From Salsuginibacillus halophilus (GTDB taxonomy: Bacteria; Bacillota; Bacilli; Bacillales; Marinococcaceae), in NCBI RefSeq assembly GCF_003014715.1, contig NZ_PYAV01000005.1, positions 124,001-188,000 on the forward strand: a DNA stretch of 64,000 bases, read 5' to 3'. The number at the start of each line of letters is the position of its first letter. Position 1 is the first letter of the stretch. Both the position numbers and the translations under genes were made by a program. Positions 8,587 to 20,804 of this stretch are shown one piece after another. The notes below the pieces were generated by a model. That model did no database searches. It had not been told where the DNA came from and saw nothing but the letters and a program-made list of their open reading frames with translations.

Positions 8587-9624
8587 ATGCGCGAATGGGT
8601 GGAATGGCAGAAAAAGCTTGTGCCTGAAGCGCTTGATACAATGGGGCGGCGCTACCGCATTCTGCAGTACGTCCGGGTGATGCAGCCGATTGGCCGGCGC
8701 ACTTTGGCGCAGCACTTGCAGTTTACTGAACGCGTGCTCCGCAATGAAGTTTCGTTCCTTAAAAATCAAGGGCTGCTTCACATCAGCACTTCCGGTATGG
8801 AGTTAACGGATGAAGCTTATGACTTGCTCGATGAACTTGAAGAGAGTATGAAAGCAGCCTTTGGATTGTCTGCTTTAGAGCAGAAGCTGGCTGATAAACT
8901 GCAGATTCCGGAAGTGATTGTGCTCGCTGATGACAGTGATGAACAAAGCTGGGTGAAGCGTGAGCTCGGCCGGGCCTGCATTGATATTATGGGCAGCCGG
9001 CTTGCACCGGGTGATGTAGTCGCGGTTGCTGGTGGAACGACGCTCGCTTCTATTGCTGAAATGATGGTGCCTAACGATGTGTTCAGTTCGATCACCTTCG
9101 TTCCGGCACGCGGCGGTCTCGGCGAGGATGTTGAGATTCAGTCGAACACAATCGTTTCGCAAATGGCCAAGCGGGCGCGGGCGAACTACCGGCTGCTGCA
9201 CGTACCGGATCAATTGAGTGAGGAAACCCGCGATTCTCTGCAGCTAGAGCCCGGCATTAAAGAGCTGCTCGAGTTGATCCGCCGGCCGCGCATGGTTGTG
9301 CACGGCATCGGTGAGGCAGAGACGATGGCGCTTCGCCGGCGGACAGAGGAAACAGCGGTTGATGAGCTGAAAAAACAGGAAGCTGTAGCTGAAGCCTTTG
9401 GTTACTACTTTGATAAAGACGGGCGGATTGTTCATAAAGAACAGACCACCGGACTGCAGCTTGATGATTTAACGGAAGAACAAACGGTGATTACCGTTGC
9501 CGGCGGGGCTTCGAAAGCTGAAGCGATCGCAGCTTACATGAGATACCGGCCGAGTGATTTATTGATTACTGATGAAGGTGCGGCGCAGGCGGTATTAAAC
9601 TACGCGTCGGCTGGAAGTTTTTAA
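8587..9624 (+). CDS. cggR: central glycolytic genes regulator CggR
   Basis: CggR, a SorC/DeoR-type repressor of 345 residues. An N-terminal winged helix (GRRTLAQHLQFTERVLRNEV, about 34-53) binds DNA. The large C-terminal sugar-phosphate-binding domain (VAVAGGTTLASIAEMM, FVPARGGLGED, VHGIGEAETM) senses fructose-1,6-bisphosphate. The frame is open to 8503, but AAAGGTGAT precedes ATG 8587, the upstream part contains the operator, and homologues start just before WQKKL. It heads cggR-gapA-pgk-tpiA-gpmI-eno and is presumably autoregulated through the operator at 8534-8569. Confidence 0.95.
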   Translation: MREWVEWQKKLVPEALDTMGRRYRILQYVRVMQPIGRRTLAQHLQFTERVLRNEVSFLKNQGLLHISTSGMELTDEAYDLLDELEESMKAAFGLSALEQKLADKLQIPEVIVLADDSDEQSWVKRELGRACIDIMGSRLAPGDVVAVAGGTTLASIAEMMVPNDVFSSITFVPARGGLGEDVEIQSNTIVSQMAKRARANYRLLHVPDQLSEETRDSLQLEPGIKELLELIRRPRMVVHGIGEAETMALRRRTEETAVDELKKQEAVAEAFGYYFDKDGRIVHKEQTTGLQLDDLTEEQTVITVAGGASKAEAIAAYMRYRPSDLLITDEGAAQAVLNYASAGSF

Positions 9625-9636
9625 GCTCGGTGGACT

Positions 9637-9654
9637 TGCTTCTTTTTAGAAGCA
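9637..9654 (+). promoter_or_regulatory. stem-loop in the cggR-gapA junction
   Basis: TGCTTCT pairs with AGAAGCA around a TTTT loop, between the cggR stop and the gapA ribosome binding site. In B. subtilis the cggR-gapA mRNA is cut near the 3' end of cggR and a 5' stem-loop stabilises the gapA message. This hairpin is placed to do the same here; that role is inferred. Confidence 0.6.
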
Positions 9655-9695
9655 GACTATAGATGATTGATTACCTTAAAGGAGGATGTTGTGAA

Positions 9696-10703
9696 ATGGC
9701 AACAAAAGTAGGAATTAACGGTTTTGGACGTATTGGACGCCTTGTATTTCGCGCAGCACTTGAAAACGAAAATGTAGAAGTAGTAGCAGTCAACGATTTG
9801 ACTGACGCAGAGATGCTCGCTCACCTGCTCCGTTATGACACGGTACATGGCGGCTTGGATCAGTCTGTTGAAGTAAACGGTGAAAACCTTGTTGTCGGCG
9901 GTAAAGAGATCCGTGTTACTGCTGAAAAAGACCCGGCACAAATCGGCTGGAATGATGTAGATGTAGATATCGTTGTTGAAGCAACAGGCCGCTTTGCAAA
10001 CCGTGCAGACGCAGCACAGCACATCGAAGGCGGTGCGAAGAAAGTTGTCATTTCCGCACCGGCGAAAAATGTTGACGCAACGTTCGTTATGGGCGTTAAC
10101 GACAGTGACTACGACCCGGCAGCCCACGATGTTGTTTCCAACGCATCCTGCACAACAAACTGCTTGGCACCACTTGTTAAAGCGCTCCACGACAACTTCG
10201 GCTTGAAGCGTGGCTTTATGACAACGGTTCACTCTTACACGAACGACCAGCAGATTCTTGACCTGCCGCACAAAGACTACCGTCGTGCACGTGCAGCTGC
10301 TGAAAACATCATCCCGACAACAACAGGTGCGGCTGAAGCTGTAGCTCTTGTACTTCCTGAACTTGAAGGCAAGCTTAACGGTGGCGCAATGCGTGTTCCA
10401 ACGCCAAACGTATCCTTGGTTGACCTCGTTGCTGAACTCGACAAAGACGTTACAGTAGAAGAAGTTAACGCAGCGCTTAAAGAAGCATCTGAAGGCGAGC
10501 TTAACGGTGTACTCGGCTACACTGAAGAAGAGCTTGTATCCACAGACTACAATGGTGATACGCACTCCTCCACAGTAGACGCTGCTTCTACAATGGTCAT
10601 GGAAGGTAACATGGTTAAAGCAATCTCCTGGTACGATAACGAGTACGGTTATTCCAACCGCGTTGTTGACCTTGTTGAGCACATTGCAAACCAAGGCGTA
10701 TAA
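9696..10703 (+). CDS. gapA: glyceraldehyde-3-phosphate dehydrogenase, glycolytic
   Basis: NAD-dependent glyceraldehyde-3-phosphate dehydrogenase, 335 residues, the same length as B. subtilis GapA. The Rossmann start GINGFGRIGR and the catalytic Cys152 in SNASCTTNC are present. AAAGGAGG at 9678-9685 serves ATG 9696; the open frame extends to 9663, but that part contains the binding site. It catalyses glyceraldehyde-3-phosphate to 1,3-bisphosphoglycerate. It directly follows its repressor gene cggR and is followed by a partial terminator before pgk, which would allow gapA to be expressed above the distal genes. Confidence 0.97.
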   Translation: MATKVGINGFGRIGRLVFRAALENENVEVVAVNDLTDAEMLAHLLRYDTVHGGLDQSVEVNGENLVVGGKEIRVTAEKDPAQIGWNDVDVDIVVEATGRFANRADAAQHIEGGAKKVVISAPAKNVDATFVMGVNDSDYDPAAHDVVSNASCTTNCLAPLVKALHDNFGLKRGFMTTVHSYTNDQQILDLPHKDYRRARAAAENIIPTTTGAAEAVALVLPELEGKLNGGAMRVPTPNVSLVDLVAELDKDVTVEEVNAALKEASEGELNGVLGYTEEELVSTDYNGDTHSSTVDAASTMVMEGNMVKAISWYDNEYGYSNRVVDLVEHIANQGV

Positions 10704-10723
10704 AATTTTATAAAACGAAAGAG

Positions 10724-10760
10724 AGGGAGGAGAGAAAAAGTGTTTTCTTCCTCCCTTTTT
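10724..10760 (+). terminator. partial terminator between gapA and pgk
   Basis: AGGGAGG (10724-10730) pairs with CCTCCCT (10750-10756), extended by A-rich and T-rich bases, and ends in TTTT. The pgk-eno genes still follow on the same strand, so it probably attenuates rather than ends the operon. Confidence 0.7.
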
Positions 10761-10813
10761 CACGGGTAATATGTTGTTGGAGGATATGATTTAACGCGAA
10801 GGAGGCGCTCCGA

Positions 10814-12001
10814 ATGAATAAACAAACGGTGCACGATCTTGACTTAAAAGGAAAAACGGTATTTTGCCGTGTGGACTTTAACGTGCCGATGTCAGAAGGT
10901 ACAGTGAATGATGACACGCGTATCCGCGCTGCTGTACCGACAATCCGCCACTTAACAGATGCAGGCGCAAAGGTGATTCTTGCAAGCCATCTCGGCCGTC
11001 CAAAAGGTGAGGCGCATGATGAGCTTCGTCTCGGTCCTGTAGGTGTCCGTCTCGGCGAAATCATGGGCAAAGACGTAAAAAAAGTGGATGAAGTTGTCGG
11101 TGATCAAGTAACGCAGGCGGCGAACAGCCTAATTGAAGGCGAGATTCTCCTGCTTGAAAATGTCCGCTTTGAAGCAGGCGAAGAGAAAAATGATGCTTCT
11201 CTTGCAAGAGCTTTCGCTGAACTTGCTGACGTTTATGTGAATGACGCATTCGGCGCGGCGCACCGGGCGCACGCATCCACTGAAGGCATCGCGCATCACT
11301 TGCCGTCTGCTGCTGGTTTGTTGATGGAAAAAGAATTAGATGTGCTCGGCCAGGCGCTTGCAGATCCGGAGCGTCCGTTTACCGCAATTATTGGTGGTGC
11401 GAAAGTAAAAGACAAGATCGGTGTAATCGATCACCTGCTTGATAAAGTAGATCACCTTATCATCGGCGGCGGTCTCGCTTACACGTTCGTGAAAGCACAA
11501 GGTTATGAAATCGGTCAATCGCTGCTTGAAGAAGATAAAATTGAGGTTGCAAAAGAATACATGGAAAAAGCAAAAGCAAACGGCGTTTCCTTCCACATGC
11601 CGCAGGACGTCATTGTAGCTGATGACTTCGGTCGCGATGTAAACACGAAAACTGTGGATATCGACAGCATTCCGGCAGATTGGGAAGCGATGGATATTGG
11701 TCCAAAAACCCGTGAAGCTTACGAAAAAATCATTAATGACTCCAAGCTTGTGATTTGGAACGGGCCGATGGGTGTCTTTGAATTTGAACTGTTTGCCGGC
11801 GGCACCCGCCACGTTGCTGAATCCCTCGGCAGCGCATCTGAGACGTACTCTGTGATTGGCGGCGGCGATTCTGCAGCAGCAGTTGAAAAGTTCGGTCTGG
11901 CTGAAAAAATGAGCCACGTTTCCACCGGTGGCGGTGCTTCCCTTGAGTTTATGGAAGGCCGTGAGCTTCCAGGTGTCAGCATTTTAAGCGAAAAGCAGTA
12001 A
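10814..12001 (+). CDS. pgk: phosphoglycerate kinase
   Basis: Phosphoglycerate kinase of 395 residues, transferring phosphate from 1,3-bisphosphoglycerate to ADP. Typical segments are the N-terminal substrate-binding [32 protein letters not shown] and the C-terminal nucleotide-binding GGGDSAAAV with [17 protein letters not shown] lies about seven bases before ATG 10814. It is the second enzyme gene of the glycolytic operon, 110 bases after gapA with an attenuator-like hairpin between them. Confidence 0.97.
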   Translation: MNKQTVHDLDLKGKTVFCRVDFNVPMSEGTVNDDTRIRAAVPTIRHLTDAGAKVILASHLGRPKGEAHDELRLGPVGVRLGEIMGKDVKKVDEVVGDQVTQAANSLIEGEILLLENVRFEAGEEKNDASLARAFAELADVYVNDAFGAAHRAHASTEGIAHHLPSAAGLLMEKELDVLGQALADPERPFTAIIGGAKVKDKIGVIDHLLDKVDHLIIGGGLAYTFVKAQGYEIGQSLLEEDKIEVAKEYMEKAKANGVSFHMPQDVIVADDFGRDVNTKTVDIDSIPADWEAMDIGPKTREAYEKIINDSKLVIWNGPMGVFEFELFAGGTRHVAESLGSASETYSVIGGGDSAAAVEKFGLAEKMSHVSTGGGASLEFMEGRELPGVSILSEKQ

Positions 12002-12021
12002 AAAATATTTTGACGAGGTGA

Positions 12022-15620
<3,599 letters not shown>

Positions 15621-15623
15621 GCC

Positions 15624-15657
15624 AAAAAAACCGCTCCCGCATAGGGGGCGGTTTTTT
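15624..15657 (+). terminator. terminator of the glycolytic operon
   Basis: AACCGCTCCC and GGGGGCGGTT form a GC stem flanked by A7 and T6 runs, just after the eno stop. Confidence 0.92.
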
Positions 15658-15666
15658 GTGTCTTTG

Positions 15667-15775
15667 GTAGGGGTCTGACCCCTGCCAATTTAATAAATTC
15701 GAAATCTTCATCTCCTCCTTCTTGATCGAATCGTTCAACAAGCAGCTGAAATTATATCTACCGGAAGGAGGAGAT
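15667..15775. repeat. REP-like palindromes
   Basis: GGTAGGGGTC-TGACCCCTGCC (15667-15687) is a nearly perfect palindrome of the GGGGTCTGACCCC kind that is scattered through many bacterial genomes. About 20 bases on, a 12-bp arm ATCTCCTCCTTC (15710-15721) is matched by GAAGGAGGAGAT (15764-15775). No associated transposase is seen nearby. From here to the gntR promoter at 15986 I see no gene. Confidence 0.55.
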
Positions 15776-15985
15776 CTCGTCTAAAAGCTCGGTTAAACGC
15801 ATTCTTTTCATCCAGTTTGAGTCATATAATGAGTAGGTGTCCATGCGGTTTCACCAAAGTTTTGATTTATTACTAAAATTTCTTTGTGAAGTTTACTAAC
15901 ATTTTTATCGTGCAAAAATTTTAAGACAGGTAATATTAAGACATCGAAATAATGATTGAAGTCAAAACAAAAAGTTCAGATTAAT

Positions 15986-16014
15986 TTGACAACACGAAGG
16001 AAAGCGATTACAAT
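15986..16014 (+). promoter_or_regulatory. promoter of the gntR-TRAP operon
   Basis: TTGACA (15986-15991), 17 bases, TACAAT (16009-16014): close to the sigma-A consensus. It lies about 230 bases before gntR, with two matching operator-like palindromes between it and the gene. Confidence 0.75.
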
Positions 16015-16062
16015 TAACGTCAACATCGATTTAACGTATCGATTATTTTTTAAGACAAATCA

Positions 16063-16077
16063 GTATACTGTATACAA
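16063..16077. promoter_or_regulatory. candidate GntR operator 1
   Basis: GTATAC-T-GTATAC palindrome that contains ACTGTATACAA, matching the core of the second site at 16155. It probably binds the GntR-family protein encoded just downstream. Confidence 0.6.
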
Positions 16078-16154
16078 TTGATGTGAAGACTTGTTACTCA
16101 GTCCGAACACGAAAAACTTCACACTTAATTTGCTGAAATTTCATTATATTACAA

Positions 16155-16166
16155 ACTGTATACAGT
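16155..16166. promoter_or_regulatory. candidate GntR operator 2
   Basis: Perfect 12-bp palindrome ACTGTATACAGT, 88 bp after the equivalent bases of site 1. Two matching palindromes upstream of a FadR-type regulator suggest autoregulation, perhaps with looping. Confidence 0.6.
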
Positions 16167-16245
16167 ATTCAATTATTGTGGTTTAGCGACTTTCTTTTAC
16201 GAGCGTTCACCTAAATAACTGTCACACAAATATAAAGGGGGGTTG

Positions 16246-16923
16246 ATGGTGCGAAAAATTTATCGAGCGGAATCATTAACAGAACAAGCCTATCGTTTGA
16301 TTAAAGATTCGATTATTAATACAGAAGTAGAACCGATGGAAGAATTAGCTGAAGAGAAAATAGCAGGTGAACTAGGGATCAGCCGTACACCAATACGTGA
16401 AGCATTAAAGCAACTTGCCTTTGAGGGTTTGGTGGAGCTGAGAAAAGGTACAAAAGCGCGTGTCAGCTCAGTTTCACCGGAAGAAGCGTTAGATTATCAA
16501 TTACTTCGTGAGCAGTTAGAGGCGATGGCTGCAAAGTACGCAGCAAAGCATGCCACAGAAAACGATGTAGCTCACTTGAAAGATGTCACTAATAAACAAC
16601 ATGATTCTATTAAGGATGGTGATTTTCATCGGTTTATTGACTTAGATTACGAGTTTCATCACTACATCGCTGTTTTATCTCAAAACAAAAAGCTTCAGGA
16701 ATTCACAGAGAACTTAAATAGTCAGGTGCAAAGGTTTCTTATCTTGACGCAAACATTGACAGAAAGTGTGACACAAGCAGTTAACGAACATTTAGCGATC
16801 ATTGAAGCTATTGAAAGCCATGATGGAAGTTTAGCGGAGGTACAAATGAAAACTCATATAGAGCGTGTAACAAAACGAATTTTTGGGAGCGTACATTTTG
16901 AAGACAACGAGGAGGAGAAATGA
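16246..16923 (+). CDS. GntR/FadR-family transcriptional regulator
   Basis: GntR-family regulator of about 225 residues. It has an N-terminal winged helix (LTEQAYRLIKDSI to ISRTPIREALKQLAFEGLVEL) and an all-helical FCD ligand-binding domain. The FCD metal ligands are suggested by the D-LDYEFHHYI and NEHLAIIEAI segments. FCD regulators usually sense small carboxylates. AAGGGGGG lies close to ATG 16246; GTG 16249 is an alternative start. The gene heads the TRAP/GabTD-like operon and its stop overlaps the next start, so it is probably the local regulator acting through the palindromes at 16063 and 16155. The effector is unknown. Confidence 0.9.
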   Translation: MVRKIYRAESLTEQAYRLIKDSIINTEVEPMEELAEEKIAGELGISRTPIREALKQLAFEGLVELRKGTKARVSSVSPEEALDYQLLREQLEAMAAKYAAKHATENDVAHLKDVTNKQHDSIKDGDFHRFIDLDYEFHHYIAVLSQNKKLQEFTENLNSQVQRFLILTQTLTESVTQAVNEHLAIIEAIESHDGSLAEVQMKTHIERVTKRIFGSVHFEDNEEEK

Positions 16924-16925
16924 CT

Positions 16926-17954
16926 ATGAAAAAACTAGCATTTGGTGCAATGACGATGGCGGTAATGGGGACCCTAGCGGCTTGCGGCGATAATGGAGCT
17001 GAAAACGAGGCATCAGGAAGCGCAGAAGATACAGGTGAAACCCATGAGATTCGTGTAGCTCATCTTGTGAACGAAGATCAATCGACCCATGTGGCTTTAG
17101 AAGAGTTTATTGAAAATGTTGAAGCACGATCTGACGGACAACTTCAAGTAGAAGCTTATCCAAACGGTTCTTTATATGTGTCTGACCGGGAAGCAATAGA
17201 AGCCGTACAAACGGGGAATCTTGAAATGACGATACCAGCTGTGGCGCCGTTATCTGGATTTAATAGTAGCTTCATGGTGTTTGATCTTCCGTTCCTTTTT
17301 GAAACAAAAGATGCAGCATATAGTGCACTAGATGGGGATCTTGGAAATACGCTCCTTGATGAGTTAGAAGAAGACAACCTGAAGGGTCTTGCATTCGCTG
17401 AGAACGGTTTTCGTCATATCACAAATAACAATGGTCCGATTGAAGATCCAGACGACCTTGAGGGCATGAGCTTACGGACAATGGAAAACCCTGTTCATAC
17501 CGACACCTTTCAAGCTTTAGGTGCCAATGCTTCTCCATTTGCTTTTGGTGAGTTGTATACAGCCCTTCAACAAGGAACATATGACGCGATGGAAAGTCCA
17601 GTTTCCCTTGTGTATACAAACAATTTCTACGAAGTTCAAGACTATCTAACGGTTAGTGAACATTTTTATGCGGCTACAATTCTACTAACGAACCCGGACT
17701 TCTTTGATGATCTACCGGAAGATTTGCAAGAAATTATTCAAGAAGAAGCGGATAACTACCGCGAAGAGCAGCGCCAGATTGCCTCAGAACAAGATGAAGA
17801 ATGGATGGAAGAGTTAGAAGATGAGATGGAAATCAATGAATTGTCCGAGGAGCAAAAAGAGCAGTTTATTGAGCAGACGTCTTCTGTTTATGAGGACTAT
17901 GAAGAGGAAATTGGCAGTGACTTAATAGAGATGGCGCGAGAAGCAAACGAGTAA
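16926..17954 (+). CDS. TRAP transporter substrate-binding lipoprotein (DctP family)
   Basis: Extracytoplasmic binding protein of a TRAP transporter, about 342 residues. The signal peptide ends in the lipobox LAAC with Cys20 as lipid anchor. The DctP-family core follows, with FRHITNN and the carboxylate-binding Arg expected in MSLRTMENP. The mature protein is very acidic, as in halophiles. ATG 16920 overlaps the gntR stop, but GGAGGAG at 16911-16917 is better spaced for ATG 16926. It is followed by a hairpin and then the permease genes. TRAP systems import organic acids with sodium. The substrate is inferred only from the downstream catabolic genes (an amino- or acyl-substituted acid). Confidence 0.92.
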   Translation: MKKLAFGAMTMAVMGTLAACGDNGAENEASGSAEDTGETHEIRVAHLVNEDQSTHVALEEFIENVEARSDGQLQVEAYPNGSLYVSDREAIEAVQTGNLEMTIPAVAPLSGFNSSFMVFDLPFLFETKDAAYSALDGDLGNTLLDELEEDNLKGLAFAENGFRHITNNNGPIEDPDDLEGMSLRTMENPVHTDTFQALGANASPFAFGELYTALQQGTYDAMESPVSLVYTNNFYEVQDYLTVSEHFYAATILLTNPDFFDDLPEDLQEIIQEEADNYREEQRQIASEQDEEWMEELEDEMEINELSEEQKEQFIEQTSSVYEDYEEEIGSDLIEMAREANE

Positions 17955-18001
17955 TTTGTTGCTCATCAACAACATTAATCTAATAAAAACCTCGGTGAGC
18001 G

Positions 18002-18016
18002 CCCGGCTGAGCCGGG
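18002..18016 (+). promoter_or_regulatory. intercistronic hairpin dctP-dctQ
   Basis: CCCGGC-TGA-GCCGGG hairpin without a T run, between the binding protein and the small permease subunit. Such hairpins often protect the upstream message so that more binding protein than permease is made. Confidence 0.6.
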
Positions 18017-18038
18017 TGCTGCTGTGGAGGTGAGAGGC

Positions 18039-18524
18039 ATGTCGATATATAAATTGTTGGACCGTCGTTTGGAAGAAATTATTCTCGTTATAACGATGGT
18101 GGTAATGGTTGTCTTAATATTTTACCAAGTGCTCTCACGTTACGTCTTAAGTAACTCGCTGAGCTGGACAGAAGAAATGGCAAGATATGTACATGTATGG
18201 CAAGTGTGGATCGGAGCAAGTTTTGCAGTTCGAATGGATAAACATATTAAAGTAGAAATGGTGAAAGATCTTCTACCCCCTATGTACCGGCGGATAGTGG
18301 AATTAATAGCTTTACTTCTTTGGTTTTTCTTGGCGGTAGTTCTCGCTTATATTGGTACAGTCGTTGTTCTCGATATGATAGGTTCTGGGCAAACCTCCCC
18401 AGCGATGCGGATTCCGATGTGGATTGGTTATGCAGCCGTACCCGTAGGCGGTATCTTAATGTCACTTAGACTTGTTCAGCAAATTGTGAAGCACTTTAAA
18501 AAACCAGCAGAAGAAGCTTCGTAA
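18039..18524 (+). CDS. TRAP transporter small permease (DctQ family)
   Basis: DctQ-type subunit of 161 residues with four predicted membrane helices (VITMVVMVVLIFYQVLSRY; WQVWIGASFAVRM; IALLLWFFLAVVLAYIGTVVV; WIGYAAVPVGGILMSL). The SWTEEMARY segment is typical of the family. GGAGGTG at 18026-18032 serves ATG 18039 rather than the GTG at 18024. It forms the membrane complex with the large subunit encoded 11 bases downstream. Confidence 0.92.
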   Translation: MSIYKLLDRRLEEIILVITMVVMVVLIFYQVLSRYVLSNSLSWTEEMARYVHVWQVWIGASFAVRMDKHIKVEMVKDLLPPMYRRIVELIALLLWFFLAVVLAYIGTVVVLDMIGSGQTSPAMRIPMWIGYAAVPVGGILMSLRLVQQIVKHFKKPAEEAS

Positions 18525-18535
18525 GGCGGGGTACT

Positions 18536-19816
18536 ATGACAATACTCGTTCTCTTTGGAACACTATTCTTATTAATACTTATTAATGTTCCGATTGCTAT
18601 GGCGCTCGGTTTAAGCTCGATCTTTACAATAATTTTCACAACAAATATGGATTTAAGTATTGTTGCACAGCGGGCGTTTGCATCACTGGATTCGTTTCCA
18701 ATCATGGCGATTCCCTTCTTTATGTTAGCAGGCATACTGATGGGAAAAGGCGGTGTGTCCAAGCGGTTGCTAAACTTTGCAGCTGCGCTTGTTGGATGGA
18801 TAACTGGTGGATTAGCGATGGTAACCGTCGTTGCCTGCATGTTCTTTTCAGCAATTTCAGGCTCAGGACCAGCGACGGTCGCAGCGATTGGTTCCTTTAT
18901 GATTCCAGAAATGAAAAAGCGTAACTACGGAGAAGGTTTTGCATCAGCGATCACGGCCGCTTCAGGATCGATTGGGGTTATTATCCCGCCGAGCATTCCG
19001 TTTGTTTTATACGGTGTCGTCGCAAGCGTCTCTGTCGGAGGTATGTTTTTGGCCGGGATAATCCCTGGCATACTCATTGGTTTCTCGCTATTACTGATCT
19101 CCTATGTAATCGGAAAGAAGAATAACTTTACGAGCGACGGCCAGGTGTTTTCTTTTAAATACTTGATGAAAACGTTCTGGGAAGCGAAATGGGCGCTGCT
19201 TATTCCCGTTATTATTCTCGGTGGCATCTATGGAAGCGTCTTTTCTCCGACTGAAGCAGCGGCTGTCGCAGTAGTTTATGCACTTGTAATTGGCGTGTTT
19301 GTCTATCGTGAACTTAATATGAAGAACATTTACGAATGTTTTGTAGAAGCAGGGATTATAAACGGGGCGACAATGATTATTATCGGCTTATCAATTTCGT
19401 TCTCGTTTCTTATGACCTCCGAACGCGTACCTGTCACGATTGCAGAATATTTAACTGACTTATCTAGTAATCCGATTTTTATATTACTGCTGATTAACCT
19501 GTTTTTATTAATTGTAGGTGCGTTTATCGATACGATCTCAGCGCTCGTTGTTTTAGCGCCGATTCTTTTACCGGTCGTTACCGAGTTAGGAGTGGATCCA
19601 ATGCACTTTGGTGTCATTTTAATTACGAACCTTGCGATTGGATTTATTACGCCGCCGGTAGGCGTTAACTTGTTTGTTGCCTCAAATATCGGTGGTACAC
19701 GGATTGAGGCGATTTCAAAAGCCGTTTTACCGATTCTGTTTATGCTGATCTTTTCCCTTTTAGTTATTACATTCGTACCAGAGCTTTCTACATTTTTACC
19801 TGAAACATTTTTATAG
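18536..19816 (+). CDS. TRAP transporter large permease (DctM family)
   Basis: DctM-type subunit of 426 residues with about 12 hydrophobic segments. Family signatures are visible: FPIMAIPFFMLAG, GSGPATVAAIGSFMIPEM, ASGSIGVIIPPSIPFVLYG, SPTEAAAVAVVYA and GFITPPVGVNLFV. It carries the sodium-coupled elevator transport path. It follows dctQ at 11 bases, completing the DctPQM set. Confidence 0.95.
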   Translation: MTILVLFGTLFLLILINVPIAMALGLSSIFTIIFTTNMDLSIVAQRAFASLDSFPIMAIPFFMLAGILMGKGGVSKRLLNFAAALVGWITGGLAMVTVVACMFFSAISGSGPATVAAIGSFMIPEMKKRNYGEGFASAITAASGSIGVIIPPSIPFVLYGVVASVSVGGMFLAGIIPGILIGFSLLLISYVIGKKNNFTSDGQVFSFKYLMKTFWEAKWALLIPVIILGGIYGSVFSPTEAAAVAVVYALVIGVFVYRELNMKNIYECFVEAGIINGATMIIIGLSISFSFLMTSERVPVTIAEYLTDLSSNPIFILLLINLFLLIVGAFIDTISALVVLAPILLPVVTELGVDPMHFGVILITNLAIGFITPPVGVNLFVASNIGGTRIEAISKAVLPILFMLIFSLLVITFVPELSTFLPETFL

Positions 19817-19828
19817 GAGAGATGGCTT

Positions 19829-20785
19829 ATGATTGTAAGCACAACAGATGAATGGACAAAAGCGCAGATTCGCACCTTTGCAGAAGTGACCGATGAGCCT
19901 ATGCACATTTATACCAACATCGAGCAAATACCTGATGAAGTTAAGGCTGAAACAACCATTCTGATTACATTTGGCAATGATTTAACATCCGAAAATGTAC
20001 CACTATTTAAAAAACTGAAGTGGATTCAACTTTTAAGCGCAGGACTTGAAGATTTACCATTTAATGAGCTTCGTACCTTGAATCCAATCATAACGAACGC
20101 TCGCGGCATTCATACACGTCCAATGGCTGAGTATACGTTGGGTGCCATGCTGTATTTTGAAAAGCACTTTGACCGCTTTCTTTCGTTGAAAAAGAAAAAA
20201 ACGTGGGATCGAGATCGGCTTGTCGGTGAATTAATTGAACAAAAGGCTATTGTGTTTGGCACAGGGGCCATCGGTCAGTCGGTTGCAGCATCTGCTTCTT
20301 ACTTTGATATGGTCGTGCACGGAGTGAACACTTCCGGGAAAGCGCAAGATCCGTTTGATGAAGTATTTACGCTTGAGGACGGATTAGCACGTATCAATGA
20401 TTATGCGTACGTAATTCTAGTTCTTCCATTGACGCCGGACACTCATGGGTTGTTTTCCGAAGAGGTATTAAAGCGTTTAAATGATGATGCGGTGCTGATT
20501 AATGTGGGGCGTGGCGGCCTTGTAGATGAGGATGCGCTCGTTGACATGCTTACTAAGCGGAAAATCAAAGGGGCGGCGCTGGATGTGTTTATTGAAGAGC
20601 CACTGCCAAAGGAGCACCCGTTTTGGGAACTTGAAAATGTCTTACTGACACACCATATGTCGGCGAAATCCGCTCATTATTTAACGCGCTGTATGGATAT
20701 TCTTACAAAGAATCTAACGGCTGTAAGGCGAGGTGCTTCCGATTTGGAGCTGATCAATTACGTAAATTTGACCAATCGTTACTAA
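19829..20785 (+). CDS. D-2-hydroxyacid dehydrogenase
   Basis: NAD(P)-dependent D-isomer 2-hydroxyacid dehydrogenase of 318 residues. The Rossmann motif VFGTGAIGQSVA is near residue 147. The catalytic Arg lies in INVGRGGLVDEDAL, Glu in DVFIEEPLP and His in LLTHHMSA. It converts a 2-oxoacid to a D-2-hydroxyacid or the reverse; the substrate is not evident. It sits between the TRAP permease and the RocB-like hydrolase at short spacings (12 and 19 bases), so it is part of the same pathway. Confidence 0.9.
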   Translation: MIVSTTDEWTKAQIRTFAEVTDEPMHIYTNIEQIPDEVKAETTILITFGNDLTSENVPLFKKLKWIQLLSAGLEDLPFNELRTLNPIITNARGIHTRPMAEYTLGAMLYFEKHFDRFLSLKKKKTWDRDRLVGELIEQKAIVFGTGAIGQSVAASASYFDMVVHGVNTSGKAQDPFDEVFTLEDGLARINDYAYVILVLPLTPDTHGLFSEEVLKRLNDDAVLINVGRGGLVDEDALVDMLTKRKIKGAALDVFIEEPLPKEHPFWELENVLLTHHMSAKSAHYLTRCMDILTKNLTAVRRGASDLELINYVNLTNRY

Positions 20786-20804
20786 CAGGAATGGAGGAGA
20801 CGAT

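Noticed and set aside
9657-10763. 368-codon minus-strand frame opposite gapA
   Set aside because: A shadow of gapA codon bias; gapA has the ribosome binding site, catalytic residues and operon context.
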